A model generated the notes under the pieces. It was not told the DNA's origin and searched no databases. It was given only the letters and a program-made list of their open reading frames with translations. Below are positions 6,829 to 9,289 of a stretch of 9,289 bases of DNA, piece after piece. Source of the stretch: JAAYHC01 sp964483175 (GTDB lineage: Bacteria > Bacillota > UBA5301); the NCBI GenBank assembly GCA_964483175.1, contig CAZAAT010000079.1:1-9289 (forward strand), given 5' to 3'. Every line of letters starts with the position of its first letter. Within the stretch, counting starts at the first letter, position 1. Position numbers and translations under genes: made by a program.

Positions 6829-7632
6829 TCAAAAGTGAGCGCGCACGGTCTCAAAAATGGCTAAAGCTGTTGCCACAGCGGCATTGAGCGATTCTGCCTG
6901 CCCTATTGTTGGAATATAAAAACTCCTGCCAACAATTTTTTCCACCTCTGGACTGACCCCGTTGGCTTCGTTGCCAATTACCAAGATACAACCCTCAGAG
7001 GTATCAAGCTCCAGCAAAGAACGCTCGCCATGCGGGCTGGTAATGATCAATGGCAAATGCACTGGAGCAGATTTGAGAAAAGAAACCAGATCCACATCTG
7101 TTACGGTCGGTACTCGGCCAAGCTCTCCCATACTCGCCCTGACAACTTTCGGGTTGTACAAATCTACACAGCCCCTGCCAAGGACCATCGTATAGCCAAA
7201 AGCGCTACAGGTCCGAATGATCGTGCCCAGATTGCCCGGATCCTGGATTCGGTCCAAGCATAAAACATACGAGTTACCGTTGGGTCCAGAATTCCAGATG
7301 GCAGCACCAGATTGGTCAGGAATCTGAAATGCGGCGATAACCCCTTGGGGATGAACTGTCTCCGCCAATTTAGCAAAGAGTGCTTCAGCAAAGACAAATT
7401 GCTGATACCCGGCGAAAAGCTCCCCTAAATGCTGGCCTTGCGGTGAAGTCACAAATTTTTCCGAGTAGACGACAATTTCCGGAGTAATTCCGGCCTCACA
7501 GAGATCGCGAACGAGCCGGTAGCCCTCGGCCACAAACAAGCCGGTGGCTTTACGGCCTTTAGCAAGATAAAGCCCTTTTATCAGCTTGAAAATCTGATTT
7601 TCTTTGCTGGTGATCAACTGATAATTACTCAT
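6829..7632 (-). CDS. SpoU/TrmH-family RNA 2'-O-methyltransferase (YsgA/RlmP-like)
   Basis: A 267-residue SPOUT-class methyltransferase that would transfer a methyl group from S-adenosylmethionine to a ribose 2'-OH, probably in 23S rRNA. An N-terminal substrate-binding domain (about 1-105, with GLFVAEGYRLVRDL) precedes the knotted catalytic domain. Motif 1 is DRIQDPGNLGTIIRTCSAFG (127-146) with the conserved Asn and Arg, motif 2 is LVIGNEANGVS (217-227), and motif 3 is IPTIGQAESLNAAVATALAI (240-259). Its place just upstream of pheS matches Bacillus subtilis ysgA, whose product RlmP is reported to modify the A-loop of 23S rRNA. The exact target here is inferred from this synteny. The ATG at 7632 overlaps the ktrA stop by 8 bases and has no clear SD, so its translation probably depends on ktrA. 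Confidence 0.93.
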   Translation of the reverse strand: MSNYQLITSKENQIFKLIKGLYLAKGRKATGLFVAEGYRLVRDLCEAGITPEIVVYSEKFVTSPQGQHLGELFAGYQQFVFAEALFAKLAETVHPQGVIAAFQIPDQSGAAIWNSGPNGNSYVLCLDRIQDPGNLGTIIRTCSAFGYTMVLGRGCVDLYNPKVVRASMGELGRVPTVTDVDLVSFLKSAPVHLPLIITSPHGERSLLELDTSEGCILVIGNEANGVSPEVEKIVGRSFYIPTIGQAESLNAAVATALAIFETVRAHF

Positions 7633-8278
7633 GGCTACGTTCTAATTTATCCAACTTGGTATCTTCGCCTATTGCGACTAGAATATCGCCTTCACCGATC
7701 ACATCGTCCGCCCCAGGTGCAATAATTACTTGTTTGCCGCGTTTGATCGCAGTAATGATAATACCATACTTGGCGCGAAATCCCAATTCTTGCAGGCTTT
7801 GGCCATAAAACTCCGGCTTAGCCAATACTTCAACAATACTGTATCCCGGGGCCAATTCAATATAATCCAGAAGATTGGGAGCGACCAGGTTGTGGGCAAC
7901 TCTAGCTCCCATATCCCGTTCCGGGTAGACCACACGGTCAGCTCCAACTTTTTCTAGCACCTTTCCGTGGGCTTCGCTGGTAGCCTTGGCCACAATTAAT
8001 TTAACGCCGAGTTCCTTTAAGATGAGCACGCATAAAATACTGGCCTGCATATCTTGGCCGATACTGACGATTACCACGTCAAAATTGCGAATTCCCAGAG
8101 CTTTTAGGGCCTCTTCATCATTAGCATTTGCCTCAACGGCATGGGTCACCTCGTCAGCCATTTCGCGGACCCGTGCCTCATTTAGGTCAATCGCTAACAC
8201 CTCATGGCCCATCTGTACCAAATTGGTCGCCACACTCGAACCAAAGCGCCCTAACCCAATCACAGCAAATTGGCCCAT
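7625..8278 (-). CDS. ktrA: Potassium uptake regulatory subunit KtrA (TrkA/RCK protein)
   Basis: Cytosolic RCK subunit that forms a ring under the KtrB channel and gates K+ uptake in response to bound nucleotide. The 217-residue product starts MGQFAVIGLGRFGSSVA, with the Rossmann motif GLGRFG at 8-13 and acidic D31 ending the second strand (LAIDLNE). The N-terminal RCK domain runs to about 125. The C-terminal RCK_C domain is at about 135-217 (ELAPGYSIVEVLAKPEFYGQ, GEGDILVAIG). ATG at 8278 is chosen because AGGGGG lies 9 bases upstream and the glycine motif then has its usual N-terminal position. An 8-codon longer frame starting with TTG at 8302 lacks an SD and would overlap ktrB. It lies 13 bases after ktrB, whose stop codon touches its SD. 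A TrkA name is also used for such proteins, but single-RCK length favours KtrA. Confidence 0.95.
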   Translation of the reverse strand: MGQFAVIGLGRFGSSVATNLVQMGHEVLAIDLNEARVREMADEVTHAVEANANDEEALKALGIRNFDVVIVSIGQDMQASILCVLILKELGVKLIVAKATSEAHGKVLEKVGADRVVYPERDMGARVAHNLVAPNLLDYIELAPGYSIVEVLAKPEFYGQSLQELGFRAKYGIIITAIKRGKQVIIAPGADDVIGEGDILVAIGEDTKLDKLERSHE

Positions 8279-8291
8279 TTTTAATAGCCCC

Positions 8292-9289
8292 CTAACCAAC
8301 AACTATTTTTTCTTCCGGGTATCGGTAGTACTTTCTACGAGCTTTCTGGCGTTGCGCCAGCGCCACCGCGGCGGTCATCGGCCCTAACCTGCCAACGAAC
8401 ATCAAGACCATCAGAATGATTTTCCCCGCTGGGCTGAACTCAGAGGTTCTTCCGGTGGAAAGGCCGGTCGTGCTAAAAGCGGAGGTTGCCTCTAAGAAAA
8501 CATCGATGAATGGAATAGGCTCGGTAATTGATATGAGCATAATGCCCACGCTCAAAATGCCAAGCGCCATTAGAAAAATGGCTAAGGCGCGAGCAACTAT
8601 TTGCGGTGGTAAACGCCGTTTCATAATCTCGACCTCATCATTGCCCCGTACCACTGACCAGGCTGCGGCGAGCAAAGCACCAAAGGTTGTGGTTTTGATT
8701 CCACCGCCGGTGGACCCTGGTGAAGCACCAATGAACATCAAAAAGGCGAGAAAAAAGGTGGTGGAATTGGCTAAATATCTACAATCAACCACGCAGAAAC
8801 CTGCAGTTCGCGGAATTACAGCTTGAAAAGCCGATACCAGCACTTTATCTTTTAGGGGGAGCCTACCGATGGTTTCTAAGTTATTATACTCAAGCATGAA
8901 AAAGGTTACGAATCCCAATCCAAGTAAGACCGCGGTCATGATAAGGACGATCTTGGAGTGCAGAGAAAGCGAAGCAAACCGGCGCTTGTAAAAAAGATCA
9001 AGAATTACCGTAAATCCTAGGCCGCCAAGGATGATCAACAAACCGAGAACAACCATAATCAAAAAAGAATCGTAAAAACCCTGTAAACTCCGGAAATCGC
9101 CAAACAAATCAAAACCCGCATTATTGAAGGCGGATACGGCATGAAAGATGCTATAATACAAGCCTTTGCCCCACCCATAGAGGGGTACAAACTTGAAGGC
9201 CAGAAAACCGGCACCGATAAACTGGATTATTCCGGCGATCTGCAGAACTCGCATTGTTAGGCTGACAACACCCGACAAGGAGGATTTGT
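8292..9289 (-). CDS. ktrB: Potassium transporter membrane subunit KtrB/TrkH, 5'-truncated by the window edge
   Basis: Pore-forming subunit of a Ktr potassium uptake system in the cytoplasmic membrane. The last 331 residues are visible; the frame stays open to the right edge, so roughly 100-130 N-terminal residues lie outside. Three of the four pore-loop repeats are present: HAVSAFNNAGFDLFG (second, filter near 54-59), QAVIPRTAGF (third, near 160-164) and TSAFSTTGLSTG (fourth, near 272-279). GASPGSTGGGIKTTTF, typical of the family, follows the third loop. Several hydrophobic segments alternate with the loops. The C-terminus, GRLGPMTAAVALA followed by PEEKIVVG, is a normal KtrB ending. A TTG at 9278 is in frame but is not a credible start, because the sequence upstream still reads as protein (KSSLSGVV) and the first repeat would be lost. 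ktrA follows 13 bases later. Confidence 0.95.
   Translation of the reverse strand, partial: KSSLSGVVSLTMRVLQIAGIIQFIGAGFLAFKFVPLYGWGKGLYYSIFHAVSAFNNAGFDLFGDFRSLQGFYDSFLIMVVLGLLIILGGLGFTVILDLFYKRRFASLSLHSKIVLIMTAVLLGLGFVTFFMLEYNNLETIGRLPLKDKVLVSAFQAVIPRTAGFCVVDCRYLANSTTFFLAFLMFIGASPGSTGGGIKTTTFGALLAAAWSVVRGNDEVEIMKRRLPPQIVARALAIFLMALGILSVGIMLISITEPIPFIDVFLEATSAFSTTGLSTGRTSEFSPAGKIILMVLMFVGRLGPMTAAVALAQRQKARRKYYRYPEEKIVVG

Noticed and set aside
7986..8826. Plus-strand open frames of 133 and 136 codons opposite ktrA and ktrB
   Set aside because: They mirror conserved minus-strand coding sequence, lack good ribosome binding sites and have no recognisable motifs.
1..9289. CRISPR array, insertion sequence, prophage or defence genes
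   Set aside because: No regularly spaced repeats, transposase motifs or atypical genes were seen; nearly all sequence is explained by housekeeping genes.

Overview
The window is a gene-dense chromosomal segment with every gene on the minus strand, so transcription runs from high to low coordinates. The T-box leader, the strong AGGAGG-type Shine-Dalgarno (SD) sites, the mix of ATG, GTG and TTG starts, the Ktr-type potassium transporter and the block pheS-pheT-cvpA-polX all point to a Gram-positive Bacillota, most likely of the Clostridia type. I cannot name a genus. No mobile element, CRISPR array, tRNA or rRNA gene is visible, and this looks like core housekeeping sequence.

Layout in transcription order. 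(1) 9289-7625: the C-terminal three quarters of a KtrB/TrkH potassium channel subunit, cut by the window edge, then its cytosolic RCK regulator KtrA 13 bases later. (2) 7632-6829: a SpoU/TrmH-family rRNA 2'-O-methyltransferase of the YsgA/RlmP type whose start overlaps the ktrA stop. (3) 6823-6795: a strong sigma-A promoter just after that gene, with an extended -10 box, driving a 39-residue YqzL-like microprotein (6742-6623). (4) 6590-6331: a complete T-box riboswitch leader with a UUC (Phe) specifier, antiterminator and intrinsic terminator. (5) 6305-2838: pheS and pheT, the two subunits of phenylalanyl-tRNA synthetase. (6) 2783-496: the membrane protein CvpA and the bacterial family X DNA polymerase PolX, almost touching. 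(7) 436-1: the N-terminal 145 residues of a D-alanyl-D-alanine carboxypeptidase, cut by the left window edge.

Uncharged tRNA-Phe should stabilise the antiterminator and allow transcription into pheST. With no terminator seen after pheT, cvpA, polX and the carboxypeptidase may follow the same signal. No convincing promoter of its own is seen for the T-box, so the promoter in front of the yqzL-like gene is the best candidate for the whole unit.

The least ordinary signals are a 12-bp inverted repeat that would hide the ribosome binding site of the carboxypeptidase gene, the yqzL-like microgene with a possible overlapping upstream ORF in front of the T-box, and a pheT-cvpA-polX block that lacks the usual zapA. 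I did not find a new multi-gene system here.
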